DNA of 64,000 bases from CAXMST01 sp963793415 (GCA_963793415.1 CAWCAC010000002.1:1674001-1738000), one strand, 5' to 3'; numbered from the stretch's first letter, positions 16,777 through 25,058 are shown. The notes: generated from the letters alone by a model not told the origin. Numbers and translations are program-made.

Positions 16777-18033
16777 TCAGCCTGCTTCGAGCAGGCTCGC
16801 GACCTCGGCGGCGTCGTGGATCAGCTGCTCGATGCGGGCGCCGGGCGACGTCTCGTTCGTCTCGAGGTAGACGCAGACTCCGGCGGCGCTCGTCGAGAGG
16901 CCGTAGCCGCCGCCGGCGGCGCGCTCTAGGGCCGCGGCCGCCAGGCCTTCGCCGAACGCCTGCACGCCGACGTCGCCTTCGTCGACCCAGCGCTCTGGGA
17001 GGCGACTCCCCGAGCTGCGGGCCGGAAGCACGACGGCGACGTAGCTGTGCTCCATGTCGACGAAGCTCGTGAACTCGAGCCAGGCGACCGAGCCTTCCCG
17101 CTCGATCCCGGGGAGCCGGCCGCGGGCGGCGCTGACCGCGGCGCCGGGCATCGCCAGGCCGATGTAGCGGGCATGGAACTGCGCAGGCGATTCGAGCTCG
17201 AGGTCGTGCCCCTCAGCCCACTTCTGAGCCGACTTGTCGGGACCGAGGTCGGCGCCGAGCAGGCTCGCGACCCCGAGGATCGAGCCGACGATCCTGCCGT
17301 GCTTCTTCGCGTTCGCCCACTCGGCGTAGGCCGCGGCCGAGTCGACTTGGGAGATGCCTCGGCTGCCGGCCTCCTCGAGGACCTCGTCGCGGATCCGGCC
17401 GGCGACCGTGCCGCCGATCTGTGCCAGCCGGTCCAGGTAGTCGGGCCGGACCTGGCGGTTCGTGCTGCCCTCCTGCCCGCGCCACTCGGGCAGCTCGCAG
17501 GTGAACACCCCGAGGTCGAGCTTGAAGCCGAAGTCCTGCGGCGTCTCGTGCGCGAGCCAGTCGATGAACTTCGGAGTGAACAGCTGGTAGAGCCACTGCT
17601 GCGACTGACCGGGGGCGAGCTCGACCTCGTAGCGCCGGTCGAGCTCGACCGACTCGAAGACCTTCGACTGGCGCTTGCGCTGATCGCCGCCCCAGTAGTA
17701 GGTGCCGCTGCCGAGCTCCTTCGGCCGGCAGCAGAGCATCGGCACGTAGCCGACGCTCTCGGGGATCCGGCAGACCATCAGTGTGTGCTGCAGGCCGACG
17801 TCGACGATCTGCTTGCCGAAGGTCGCCTGGTGACGGAGCCGGCCGACGGCGCCACCGGGGAAGCGCCCGGCGAGCGCCCACATCGCATGCTTGATCGGGC
17901 CCGGCTGCTCGGCGGGCGGCAGCGCTCCGGGCCAGGGGTACTCGGGCCGCAGCTGCAGGCCGCGCTCGTCGGCGTACTCCTGCAGCCGGCGCTCGGTCTC
18001 GGCGAGCTCGGCGAGCGCGCCGGAGCCGTCCAT
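16777..18033 (-). CDS. Uncharacterised protein, paralogue of the 36.4-37.7 kb protein
   Basis: I do not recognise a named family. The 418-aa protein appears soluble. Its most conserved-looking part is residues about 90-170: MVCRIPESVGYVPMLCCRP, then KVFESVELDRRYEVEL and LFTPKFIDWLAHETPQDFGF. The same ordered blocks (IP..LLCR, VFESV.(V/L)(D/E)RR, LF.P.F.DWL....P) occur in the unknown membrane protein at 36442-37743, so the two are paralogues. This copy lacks the two clear membrane segments of the other. ATG at 18033 was chosen because frames further upstream run into the cyclase gene. It lies 17 bp after the cyclase stop, probably in one operon with it. Confidence 0.7.
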   Translation of the reverse strand: MDGSGALAELAETERRLQEYADERGLQLRPEYPWPGALPPAEQPGPIKHAMWALAGRFPGGAVGRLRHQATFGKQIVDVGLQHTLMVCRIPESVGYVPMLCCRPKELGSGTYYWGGDQRKRQSKVFESVELDRRYEVELAPGQSQQWLYQLFTPKFIDWLAHETPQDFGFKLDLGVFTCELPEWRGQEGSTNRQVRPDYLDRLAQIGGTVAGRIRDEVLEEAGSRGISQVDSAAAYAEWANAKKHGRIVGSILGVASLLGADLGPDKSAQKWAEGHDLELESPAQFHARYIGLAMPGAAVSAARGRLPGIEREGSVAWLEFTSFVDMEHSYVAVVLPARSSGSRLPERWVDEGDVGVQAFGEGLAAAALERAAGGGYGLSTSAAGVCVYLETNETSPGARIEQLIHDAAEVASLLEAG

Positions 18034-18050
18034 GTCGATCCCGAACGGGC

Positions 18051-18674
18051 TCAAAGGTCGCGAAGGACGACGCGCGTCGGGGCACCGTCCGAGCCGTCGG
18101 CGAGACGCAGGGGCAGACAGAGCAGCTCGTACGGCCCCGGCTCGATCTCGCGCAGGTCGAGGCCCTCGAGCGCGACGACGCGCGCCTCGAGCAGCGCCAG
18201 GTGGGCGTCGCCGTCGCCGATCGAGAGGTAGTCGATGCCGATCAGGCGGATGCCGCGCTCGAGCACGAACGCCGCTCCGGACTTGTCGAGGCGGATGAAG
18301 TCGTGGGTGAACTCGGCCTGCTCCCAGAGCTTCGAGTTCGTCGTCTTCAGCAGTACGCGCTGGCTGCCGTCGGGGATCGCCGCGGCCTCGAGCGCGGCCC
18401 CGTCGATCGGATCGAGCCCGCGGTCGGGGATCTCGACGACGACGCACGCCCCCAGCATCGCCTCGAGGTCGAGCACCTCGGTGCCGGGTCCGCCGTCGTA
18501 GAAGTGGGAGGGGCCGTCGACATGGGTGCCTGTGTGGGCGCCCATGTTGAGGCGGGAGACGTTCGCGGTCGCGCCATCGGCGATCGCCTGATGGAGGCTG
18601 CGCGAATAGCCGGGATTGCCGCGGTAGATCGGCATCCCCGCGTGGATCGGGACTGAGACGTCGTGGATCGCCAT
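18051..18674 (-). CDS. Cyclase-family metal-dependent hydrolase (kynurenine formamidase-like)
   Basis: This 207-aa enzyme belongs to the cyclase/arylformamidase (PF04199-type) family. The metal and substrate site is the motif HTGTHVDGPSHF near residues 46-57, which is diagnostic for the family. It is preceded by the typical N-terminal 'DvS.pi..gMp.yrG.P' strand (VSVPIHAGMPIYRGNPG). Late motifs FIRLDKSGAAFVLERGIRLIG and IDYLSIG also fit. Members hydrolyse cyclic amides, N-formylkynurenine or isatin; which substrate applies here is not visible. The ATG at 18674 immediately precedes the first conserved strand. The downstream neighbour is the unknown 418-aa protein. Confidence 0.85.
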   Translation of the reverse strand: MAIHDVSVPIHAGMPIYRGNPGYSRSLHQAIADGATANVSRLNMGAHTGTHVDGPSHFYDGGPGTEVLDLEAMLGACVVVEIPDRGLDPIDGAALEAAAIPDGSQRVLLKTTNSKLWEQAEFTHDFIRLDKSGAAFVLERGIRLIGIDYLSIGDGDAHLALLEARVVALEGLDLREIEPGPYELLCLPLRLADGSDGAPTRVVLRDL

Positions 18675-18785
18675 CGCGGCGAGCCTATTCGACCCGGACG
18701 CCGCTGACCAGGACACGGCATAGGCGGCGCCGGAGCGGTCGGCCTGCTTCATCTACTGGCGCGACCGGGGCCGCGAGCGCCGGAT

Positions 18786-19754
18786 CTACTTGCGGGCGAG
18801 CAGTGCGGCGCCGATCGCGCCGCCGAGGTCGCCGAGCGCGGCGACGTGGAAGGCAGGCGGGTCGCCGTGGTCGAAGAGGCTCTCCTGCATGCGGGCTTCG
18901 ATCCGTGGCCCGAGCCGCTCGCCGAAGCGGACGCCGAGGCCGCCGCCGAGGATCACCGCTTCAACGTCGAGCAGGTTGACCGCCGATGCGATCCCGGCGC
19001 CAAGCGCGTCGATCGCTCGGTCGATCAGATCGGTTGTGAGTTCGTCGTCGTCCTCGAGCGCCTTCTCCCAGACCGCCGAGGTGAGTCGGTCACGGTTCTT
19101 GTGCTTCATGATCTTGAAGAGGTCGGTCTTCTCGCCCTTGCGGTGTCGCTTGCGTGCCTCGGCCTCCATCGCCGCGCGGCCCGCGTAGGCCTCGAGGCAG
19201 CCGTGGTTGCCGCACGGGCACTTGGCGCCGCCCTTGCGGACGACCATGTGGCCGATCTCGCCGGCCGCGCCGCGGCCGAGCCAGTCCTTGCCGTCGAGGA
19301 CGATGCCGCCGCCGACGCCGGTGCCCCAGAAGACGCCGAGCACGTCTTTGTAGGGCTTGGCGGCGCCGAGCTCGAACTCGCCCGTCGTTGCGACCTGGAC
19401 GTCGTTGCCGATCTTGACCGGCGCTCCGAGCGCCTCCTGAAGCGTCGCCGCGAGCGGAAAGGGCTCGATCCACCGGCTCAGATTGCGGGCTTCGGCGACC
19501 GTGCCCTTCGTCGCGTCGACCTCCCCGGGGGAGCCGACGCCGATTCCGATCAGGCCCGAGGTCTCGTAGCCCGCCGACTGCGCCGCGTCGGTCAGGCAGT
19601 CGGCCATCGCCTCGGCGATTGCCTCCGGCCCGCCATCGTGCGGGGTCGGCGTCCGCGCCTCGCCGAGCACCTGATTGCGGGCGCCGACGACGACGGTCTG
19701 GATCTTCGTTCCCCCGAGGTCGATTCCGCCTCTGGCCTTCGCGCGCGGACTCAT
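18786..19754 (-). CDS. ROK-family glucokinase
   Basis: It probably phosphorylates glucose with ATP, feeding pgi and zwf. The 322-aa protein starts with GGIDLGGTKIQTVVVG (phosphate-binding loop). The substrate block is GIGVGSPGEVDATKGTV; the catalytic Asp lies in IGNDVQVATTGEFELGA. It continues with FWGTGVGGGIVLDG and the ROK zinc-site signature CPCGNHGCLEAYAG. All elements of a ROK kinase are intact. ATG at 19754 is the natural start; the frame continues upstream, but only opposite tkt. The gene is divergent from tkt, with 84 bp between the starts that must contain both promoters. A regulator role is unlikely because no HTH is present. Confidence 0.88.
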   Translation of the reverse strand: MSPRAKARGGIDLGGTKIQTVVVGARNQVLGEARTPTPHDGGPEAIAEAMADCLTDAAQSAGYETSGLIGIGVGSPGEVDATKGTVAEARNLSRWIEPFPLAATLQEALGAPVKIGNDVQVATTGEFELGAAKPYKDVLGVFWGTGVGGGIVLDGKDWLGRGAAGEIGHMVVRKGGAKCPCGNHGCLEAYAGRAAMEAEARKRHRKGEKTDLFKIMKHKNRDRLTSAVWEKALEDDDELTTDLIDRAIDALGAGIASAVNLLDVEAVILGGGLGVRFGERLGPRIEARMQESLFDHGDPPAFHVAALGDLGGAIGAALLARK

Positions 19755-19838
19755 GGCCGCGAGCCTATCGCCTGGGGCCGAGCGAGCCCACTCGCGCCTT
19801 GCCATAGAGTCCGCGCGGTCGTCCCGGAAGGAGCTCAA

Positions 19839-21845
19839 ATGGCAGAGGACAAGCTGGATGCACTCGCGGTCAACACGATCCGCACCCTCTCGATGGACGC
19901 AGTCCAGAAGGCAAATTCCGGGCACCCCGGTACACCGATGGCACTGGCGCCGCTCGGCTACGTCCTCTACTCGCGGATCATGCGGCACAACCCGGCCAAC
20001 CCGCACTGGCTCAACCGCGACCGCTTCGTGCTCAGCGCCGGCCACGCCTGCATGCTCCAGTACTCGTGTCTGCACCTCTCGGGCTACGACGTCACCCTCG
20101 ACGACATCGAGACCTTCAGGCAGATGGGCAGCCGCTGCCCCGGCCATCCCGAGTACGGAGTCACCGCCGGGATCGAGATCTCGACTGGTCCGCTCGGCCA
20201 GGGCTTCGCCAACGGCGTCGGCTTCGCGCTCTCGGAGGCGATCCGCGCCGAGCGCTACAACCGCGAGGGCGCCCCTGTCATCGATCACCACACCTTCGTG
20301 ATCTGCAGCGACGGCGATATGGAGGAGGGGATCTCCTCCGAGGCAGCTTCGCTGGCCGGCAACCTCGGCCTCGGCAAGCTGATCGCGATCTACGACGACA
20401 ACGAGATCTCGATCGAGGGCTCGACCCATCTCGCCTTCAGGGAGAAGGTCGCGGGCCGGTTCGCCGCCTACGGGTGGTCGGTCCACGAGCTGCCGCGCGG
20501 CGCCACGCTCGAGGAGATCGAGTTGGCATTGAACGAGGCCAAGGCGGTCACCGACCGCCCCTCGCTGATCGTGATGCCGACCGAGATCGGGATCGGCTCG
20601 CCGCACAAGGCGGGCACCGCCGCGGCACACGGCTCACCGCTCGGCGTCGAGGAGGTGAAGCTGACCAAGGAAAACCTGGGCTGGCCGTACGAGGAGCCGT
20701 TTACGGTTCCCGACGAGGTCCGCGAGCTGTTCGAGGCGGTCAAGCGCCGCGGCGCCGAGGAGGAGAAGGCCTGGTCGGAGCTGTTCGAGAGCTACGCCGC
20801 CGACCACCCCGAGGCCGCCGATGAGCTGCTCAGGGTCGCCGGCCGGCACACGCCGCGGCTTCCCGCGATCTCGGAGATGCCGGTCTTCTCGCCCGACGAC
20901 GATCCGATCGCGACCCGGGCCTCGTCCGGCAAGGCGCTCAACTGGCTGGCCCCGCGCGTGCCGGAGCTGATCGGCGGCGCCGCCGACCTGGCGCCCTCGA
21001 CCGCGACCAACCTCGACGACTACGCGAGCGTCACCCACCACCACTACGACGGCCGCAACCTCCACTTCGGGATCCGCGAGCACGCGATGGGGGCCGTCGT
21101 CAACGCGATGACCGTCGAGGGGTGGCGCGCCTACGGCGCCACCTTCTTCGTCTTCAGCGACTACATGCGCGGTGCGATCCGGATGTCGGCGCTGATGGAG
21201 ATCCCCTCGATCTTCGTCTTCACACATGACTCGTTCTGGGTCGGCGAGGACGGCCCGACGCATGAGCCGATCGAGCATCTGGCCTCGCTGCGGGCGATGC
21301 CAAACCTCGAGGTGGTACGTCCCGCCGACGCCAACGAGACCCACCTCGCCTGGCACTTCCTGCTCGGCGCCAGCTCGGCCCCGACGGCGCTGATCCTGAC
21401 CCGCCAAAAGCTGCCCAACCTCGATCGCTCGCGGATCCCCGACGACGCGATCGACCGCGGCGCCTACGTCTACTCGGACCCCGACGAGGGCGAGCCCGAG
21501 CTGATCCTGATCGGGACCGGCTCCGAGGTCTCGCTCTGCGTCGACGCAGCGGCGGCGCTGAGCGCCGAGGGGACAGCCGTCCGCGTCGTCTCGATGCCCT
21601 CGACCTCGCGCTTCGCGATCCAGGAGGCGGCCTACAAGGACGAGGTGCTGCCGCCGTCGGTGCCGGCGCGCCTCTCGGTCGAGGCCGGGGCGACGATGGG
21701 CTGGAACCGCTGGGTCGGCGATCGCGGCGCCAGCCTCGGGGTCAACCACTTCGGCACCTCGGCGCCGGGACCGGAGATCGCCAAGAAGTTCGGCTTCACC
21801 GCTGACAACGTCGCGGCCAGGGCCCGCGAAGTGCTGGCCGGCTGA
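19839..21845 (+). CDS. tkt: Transketolase
   Basis: Transketolase transfers two-carbon units in the non-oxidative pentose phosphate pathway, using thiamine diphosphate. The 668-aa protein has the expected order. N-terminal KANSGHPGTPMALAPLGYVL comes first, then GPLGQGFANGVGFAL and the ThDP motif 'CSDGDMEEG...IAIYDDNEIS'. A pyrimidine domain with FVFSDYMRGAIRMSALM and THDSFWVGEDGPTHEPIEHL follows, and the C-terminal domain comes last. The ATG at 19839 is preceded by the site GGAAGGAG, which decides the start. GH15 and rpiB follow in the same direction and likely form an operon with it. Confidence 0.96.
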   Translation: MAEDKLDALAVNTIRTLSMDAVQKANSGHPGTPMALAPLGYVLYSRIMRHNPANPHWLNRDRFVLSAGHACMLQYSCLHLSGYDVTLDDIETFRQMGSRCPGHPEYGVTAGIEISTGPLGQGFANGVGFALSEAIRAERYNREGAPVIDHHTFVICSDGDMEEGISSEAASLAGNLGLGKLIAIYDDNEISIEGSTHLAFREKVAGRFAAYGWSVHELPRGATLEEIELALNEAKAVTDRPSLIVMPTEIGIGSPHKAGTAAAHGSPLGVEEVKLTKENLGWPYEEPFTVPDEVRELFEAVKRRGAEEEKAWSELFESYAADHPEAADELLRVAGRHTPRLPAISEMPVFSPDDDPIATRASSGKALNWLAPRVPELIGGAADLAPSTATNLDDYASVTHHHYDGRNLHFGIREHAMGAVVNAMTVEGWRAYGATFFVFSDYMRGAIRMSALMEIPSIFVFTHDSFWVGEDGPTHEPIEHLASLRAMPNLEVVRPADANETHLAWHFLLGASSAPTALILTRQKLPNLDRSRIPDDAIDRGAYVYSDPDEGEPELILIGTGSEVSLCVDAAAALSAEGTAVRVVSMPSTSRFAIQEAAYKDEVLPPSVPARLSVEAGATMGWNRWVGDRGASLGVNHFGTSAPGPEIAKKFGFTADNVAARAREVLAG

Positions 21846-21860
21846 GCGGGGGCCGCGGCG

Positions 21861-23753
21861 ATGTTCGGCAACACGAACTTCCCGGCGATCGGGGACTACG
21901 CCTTCCTCTCCGACTGCCACACCGGCGCCCTCGTCGCGCCCGACGGCGGCGTCGAGTGGCTCTGCCTGCCGCGCTTCGACTCGCCGAGCATCTTCGGTGC
22001 CCTGCTCGACCGCGACGCCGGCCGCTTCCGGATCGGCCCCTCGAGCTCGGTCCCGATCAGCCGGCGCTACCTGCCGGGCACGAACGTCGTCGAGACCGAC
22101 TGGGCGACCGACGCCGGCTGGCTCGTCGTCCGCGACGCGCTCGCGATCGGCCCCTGGCGCGAGGACACGATCGACCACCACGATCGCCCGCCCTCCGACA
22201 TGGACGCGCGCCACATGCTCGTTCGCCACGTCAAGTGCCTCAACGGAGAGGTCGAGGTCGAGCTGGTCTGCAACGTCCGCGACGACTATGGCCGCAACCG
22301 CCCGACCTGGGACGTCAAGGGCGACCGGCTCTCGGCCGACACGGTCCTCCACAACGGGCTCAGGCTGAGGCTGATGAGCGACATGCGGCTCGGCTCCGAT
22401 CAGGGTGTCGTTGCCGGCCGTCACTGGCTCAAGGAGGGCGAGAGCTGCTTCGCGGCGCTGAGCTGGGACGAGCCGCTCGAGGACCCCGAGACCGCTGAGC
22501 AGGCGCGCGAGGAGATCAGGATCACCGAGCGCTTCTGGCGCCGCTGGCTCTCGCGCGGGGAGTTCCCCGACCATCCCTGGCGCGTGCACCTGCAGCGCGC
22601 GGCGCTGGCGCTCAAGGGGCTCACCTACCTGCCGACCGGAGCCACCGTCGCCGCGCTGACGACGTCGCTGCCGGAGACCCCGGGCGGCGAGCGCAACTGG
22701 GACTACCGCTACACCTGGATCCGCGACGCGACATTCACCCTCTGGAGCCTGCACATCCTCGGCTTCGACGCCGAGGCGCGCGACTTCATCATGTTCATCG
22801 GCGACATCTGCCGGAAGGAGGGCACCGACCTGCAGATCATGTACGGGATCGACGGCAGCTCCGACCTGACCGAGTCGACGCTCGACCACCTCTCCGGGTA
22901 CAAGGACTCGAAGCCAGTGCGGATCGGCAACGGCGCGTTCGACCAGCACCAGAACGACGTCTTCGGGGCGCTGCTCGACTCGGTCTACATCCACACAAAG
23001 GCCAAGGAGCACGTGCCGACCGAGCTCTGGGAGGTCGTCGAGGACCAGGTCGACGGTGCGATCGCCGTCTGGGACAAGCCCGACCAGGGAATCTGGGAGG
23101 CACGCGGCGAGCCCAAGCACTACGTCAGCTCGAAGCTGATGTGCTGGGTCGCGCTCGATCGCGGCGCCCGCCTCGCCGCGACCAGAGGCGAGGAGGACCT
23201 CGTCGCCAAGTGGGCCCCGATCGCCGACAAGATCAAGGAGGACATCATCGCCAACGGCGTCAGCGACGAGGGCGTCTTCCGCCAGCACTACGAGACCGAC
23301 GCGCTCGACGCCTCGACGCTCTTGATCCCGCTCGTCCGCTTCCTGCCGCCCGACGACGAGCGCGTCGTCAAGACCGTGCTCGCGATCGCCGAGGACCTGA
23401 CCAGCAACGGGCTCGTGCTCCGTTACATCGTCGAGGAGACCGACGACGGCCTGCACGGCGAGGAGGGGACGTTTTCGATCTGCTCCTTCTGGCTCGCCTC
23501 GGCGCTCTCGGAGATCGGCGAGTCGAAGCGGGCGCGGGCGCTGACCGACCGGCTGCTGCGGATGGGCGGTGAGCTCGGCCTCTACGCGGAGGAGATCGAG
23601 CCGCTCAGCGGCCAGCAGCTCGGCAACTTCCCGCAGGCCTTCACGCATCTGGCCCTGATCAACGCCGTCAACCACGTGATCGCCGACGAGCTGCGCGCCG
23701 ACGGCGAGGACGGCCAGACCGCCGTGTTCACGCAGATGCGGCGCAAGCGGTAG
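21861..23753 (+). CDS. Glycoside hydrolase family 15 protein (trehalase/glucoamylase type)
   Basis: The 630-aa protein is a cytoplasmic GH15 member. The N-terminal domain starts FPAIGDYAFLSDCHTGALV followed by GGVEWLCLPRFDSPSIFGAL, the typical opening of actinobacterial GH15 trehalases. The (alpha/alpha)6 barrel carries the segments PGGERNWDYRYTWIRDATFT and, late, EEGTFSICSFWLASAL, and LYAEEIEPLSGQQLGNFPQ with the expected catalytic Glu. It may hydrolyse trehalose or malto-oligosaccharides to glucose, which would feed the neighbouring glucokinase and pgi. The specificity is an inference. The ATG lies 15 bp after the tkt stop; rpiB follows 13 bp downstream. Confidence 0.9.
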   Translation: MFGNTNFPAIGDYAFLSDCHTGALVAPDGGVEWLCLPRFDSPSIFGALLDRDAGRFRIGPSSSVPISRRYLPGTNVVETDWATDAGWLVVRDALAIGPWREDTIDHHDRPPSDMDARHMLVRHVKCLNGEVEVELVCNVRDDYGRNRPTWDVKGDRLSADTVLHNGLRLRLMSDMRLGSDQGVVAGRHWLKEGESCFAALSWDEPLEDPETAEQAREEIRITERFWRRWLSRGEFPDHPWRVHLQRAALALKGLTYLPTGATVAALTTSLPETPGGERNWDYRYTWIRDATFTLWSLHILGFDAEARDFIMFIGDICRKEGTDLQIMYGIDGSSDLTESTLDHLSGYKDSKPVRIGNGAFDQHQNDVFGALLDSVYIHTKAKEHVPTELWEVVEDQVDGAIAVWDKPDQGIWEARGEPKHYVSSKLMCWVALDRGARLAATRGEEDLVAKWAPIADKIKEDIIANGVSDEGVFRQHYETDALDASTLLIPLVRFLPPDDERVVKTVLAIAEDLTSNGLVLRYIVEETDDGLHGEEGTFSICSFWLASALSEIGESKRARALTDRLLRMGGELGLYAEEIEPLSGQQLGNFPQAFTHLALINAVNHVIADELRADGEDGQTAVFTQMRRKR

Positions 23754-23766
23754 GAGGGAGGCGCCG

Positions 23767-24231
23767 ATGAGGATCGCGTGCGGATTCGACCACGGCGGCT
23801 TCCCCCTGCGGGAGACGATCTTCGAGACGCTGCGCGAGGACGGCCACGAGATCATCGACCTCGGCGCGACCACCTACGAGGACGGCGACGACTACCCGGA
23901 TTTCGCGCTCGCCGTCTGTCGCGAAGTCGTCGGCGGTGGTGCGGAGCGGGGCGTGCTCGTCTGCGGCTCCGGCGCCGGCGTCGCCGTCGCCGCCAACAAG
24001 ATCGACGGGATCCGCGCGGCGATGGCCCACGACACCTACACAGCGGCGCAGTGCGTCGAGCACGACGCCTGCAACGTGTTGGCGCTCGGGGCGCGGGTGA
24101 TCGGGCCGGTGATCGCCGCCGAGCTCGTCTCGGCCTTCGCCGGCGCCGCCTTCACCGGCGAGGAGCGCCACGCGCGGCGGCTCGCGAAGGTGAACGAGAT
24201 CGAGCGCGCCGGCCTCGACGCCGAGCTCTGA
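23767..24231 (+). CDS. rpiB: Ribose-5-phosphate isomerase B (RpiB/LacAB family)
   Basis: It interconverts ribose 5-phosphate and ribulose 5-phosphate, connecting the product of gnd to tkt and tal. The 154-aa protein matches the family length. Motifs are ACGFDHGGFPLRETI (phosphate-binding), DLGATTYEDGDDYPDFA, GVLVCGSGAGVAVAANKI (the RpiB signature; here Ser replaces the usual Thr of CGTG) and ARVIGPVIAAELVSAF. The expected active-site Cys is present in VLVCGSG. The ATG is preceded by GGAGGGAGG. It closes the sugar-metabolism cluster, and a small toxin-antitoxin-like pair starts immediately downstream. Confidence 0.92.
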   Translation: MRIACGFDHGGFPLRETIFETLREDGHEIIDLGATTYEDGDDYPDFALAVCREVVGGGAERGVLVCGSGAGVAVAANKIDGIRAAMAHDTYTAAQCVEHDACNVLALGARVIGPVIAAELVSAFAGAAFTGEERHARRLAKVNEIERAGLDAEL

Positions 24232-24257
24232 CGGGGGCGAGCACCGGCCGTTCAACT

Positions 24258-24281
24258 AACCTTACGGTGAACCTGAAGGTT
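24258..24281 (+). promoter_or_regulatory. Palindromic site before the antitoxin gene (candidate operator)
   Basis: AACCT-GA-AGGTT at 24270-24281 is a perfect inverted repeat with 5-bp arms and a 2-bp centre. A further half-site AACCTT lies at 24258-24263, matching AAGGTT at 24276-24281. Phd/YefM-type antitoxins usually bind such short palindromes ahead of their own gene. The site overlaps the possible GTG start at 24267 and sits just before the ATG at 24285, so binding would block transcription or initiation. Confidence 0.4.
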
Positions 24282-24284
24282 GGG

Positions 24285-24566
24285 ATGGAGCGGACCGTAG
24301 GAATCGAGGAGGCACGGGGGCGGCTCGGCGAGCTCGCCGACGAGGTCGCGGGCGGATCCGACCCCGTCGTCCTCTCGCGCCGCGGCATCGCCCGCGCGAT
24401 GCTGATCGATCGCGACAAGTACCTGCGCTTCAAGGTCCATCAGAGCCGCGAGGACCGGGCCGAGCTCGAACGCCTGCTGGTGCGGGTCGAAACGCAGATG
24501 GAGCACGTCGGCCTCGACCGCAGCTCGGTTCGCGAGGCGCTCGAGATCGTACGGCGGCTCGATTGA
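24285..24566 (+). CDS. Phd/YefM-type antitoxin
   Basis: The 93-aa product has the N-terminal Phd/YefM DNA-binding pattern: VGIEEARGRLGELADEVAGG, then DPVVLSRRGIARAMLIDRDKY. In these families this segment forms a small dimeric beta-alpha fold that binds the operator and represses the operon. The C-terminal 40 residues are charged and helical (HQSREDRAELERLLVRVETQ) and probably wrap the toxin. ATG at 24285 is preferred; GTG at 24267 would add six residues. Its stop overlaps the TTG start of the PIN-domain gene, the classical arrangement of a toxin-antitoxin pair. Confidence 0.75.
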   Translation: MERTVGIEEARGRLGELADEVAGGSDPVVLSRRGIARAMLIDRDKYLRFKVHQSREDRAELERLLVRVETQMEHVGLDRSSVREALEIVRRLD

Positions 24567-24952
24567 TCCAGGCCGTGCTCGACACGGACGTCTGGCTGAC
24601 CGGCCTCGGCTGGCAGCAGGCGCCGTCCAGACGCCTTGTCCATGCGGTCCTCGGGGGCCGGGTGGTCCCCATCAGCAGCCCCGAGCTGCTCGACGAGATC
24701 GACGAAGTCGTCCGCGGACCGGCCCTGCGTGGCGGCTTCCGCGACCCCGGGGGGCTGGTCGGTCTGATCCGCTCCGTCTCGCTCGTCGTCGAGCCGAGCG
24801 AGCGGGTCGGCCTCGCGGTCCGGCCGGGCGCCCGCCGATTGCTCGAGGTGGCGCGGACCGCGGGCGCCGACTACGTAGTTACTTCGGAGATCGAACTGCT
24901 GCGGCTCGGGGCTTTTGCCGGCGCGAAGATCGTCCGCCCGCACCCGGGCTGA
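24563..24952 (+). CDS. PIN-domain toxin-like protein with altered acidic site
   Basis: This 129-aa protein fits the 'putative toxin component, PIN family' (COG1569 type). It begins AVLDTDVWLTGL (first acidic residue Asp7). It continues with VVPISSPELLDEIDEVV (Glu in the second helix) and ends with AGADYVVTSEIELLRLGAF and IVRP. In active relatives the late block reads 'D..D..fL..A....AD.lVTgD.dLL', with Asp residues completing the metal site. Here the first Asp pair is replaced (VRPGARRLLEVA) and 'GD' is 'SE'. RNase activity may be reduced or lost. The TTG start at 24563 overlaps the antitoxin stop, giving translational coupling. Confidence 0.72.
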   Translation: MIQAVLDTDVWLTGLGWQQAPSRRLVHAVLGGRVVPISSPELLDEIDEVVRGPALRGGFRDPGGLVGLIRSVSLVVEPSERVGLAVRPGARRLLEVARTAGADYVVTSEIELLRLGAFAGAKIVRPHPG

Positions 24953-24979
24953 CTTCTCCGGATCTTCACCGGAATGGCC

Positions 24980-25007
24980 TTGACAAGAGGGCCTCGAGGA
25001 ATAGAAC
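24980..25007 (+). promoter_or_regulatory. Predicted sigma-70-type promoter of the RiPP precursor operon
   Basis: A perfect -35 box TTGACA (24980-24985) is followed after 16 bases by TAGAAC (25002-25007), which matches four of six positions of the -10 consensus. Such AT-containing boxes stand out in this GC-rich sequence. Transcription would begin near 25014 and give a leader of about 70 nt before the first precursor ATG at 25083. Confidence 0.5.
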
Positions 25008-25034
25008 CCGCGTGCTGCTTGGGTGGCAGCACCG

Positions 25035-25058
25035 TCCGGGGGGACCTCCGGGGGGACC
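25035..25058 (+). repeat. 12-bp perfect tandem repeat in the precursor leader
   Basis: TCCGGGGGGACC occurs twice head to tail (25035-25046 and 25047-25058), between the predicted promoter and the GGAGGAGG ribosome site of the first precursor. It could be a tandem operator, or the C/G runs could pair with the ribosome site region. No regulator gene is found in the cluster. Confidence 0.6.

Noticed and set aside
20634..23873. Long open frame on the minus strand opposite tkt and GH15
   Set aside because: GC-rich coding regions leave the complementary frame open. The translation is rich in Arg, Leu, Val, Asp and Gly with no domain, and the plus-strand genes are unambiguous.
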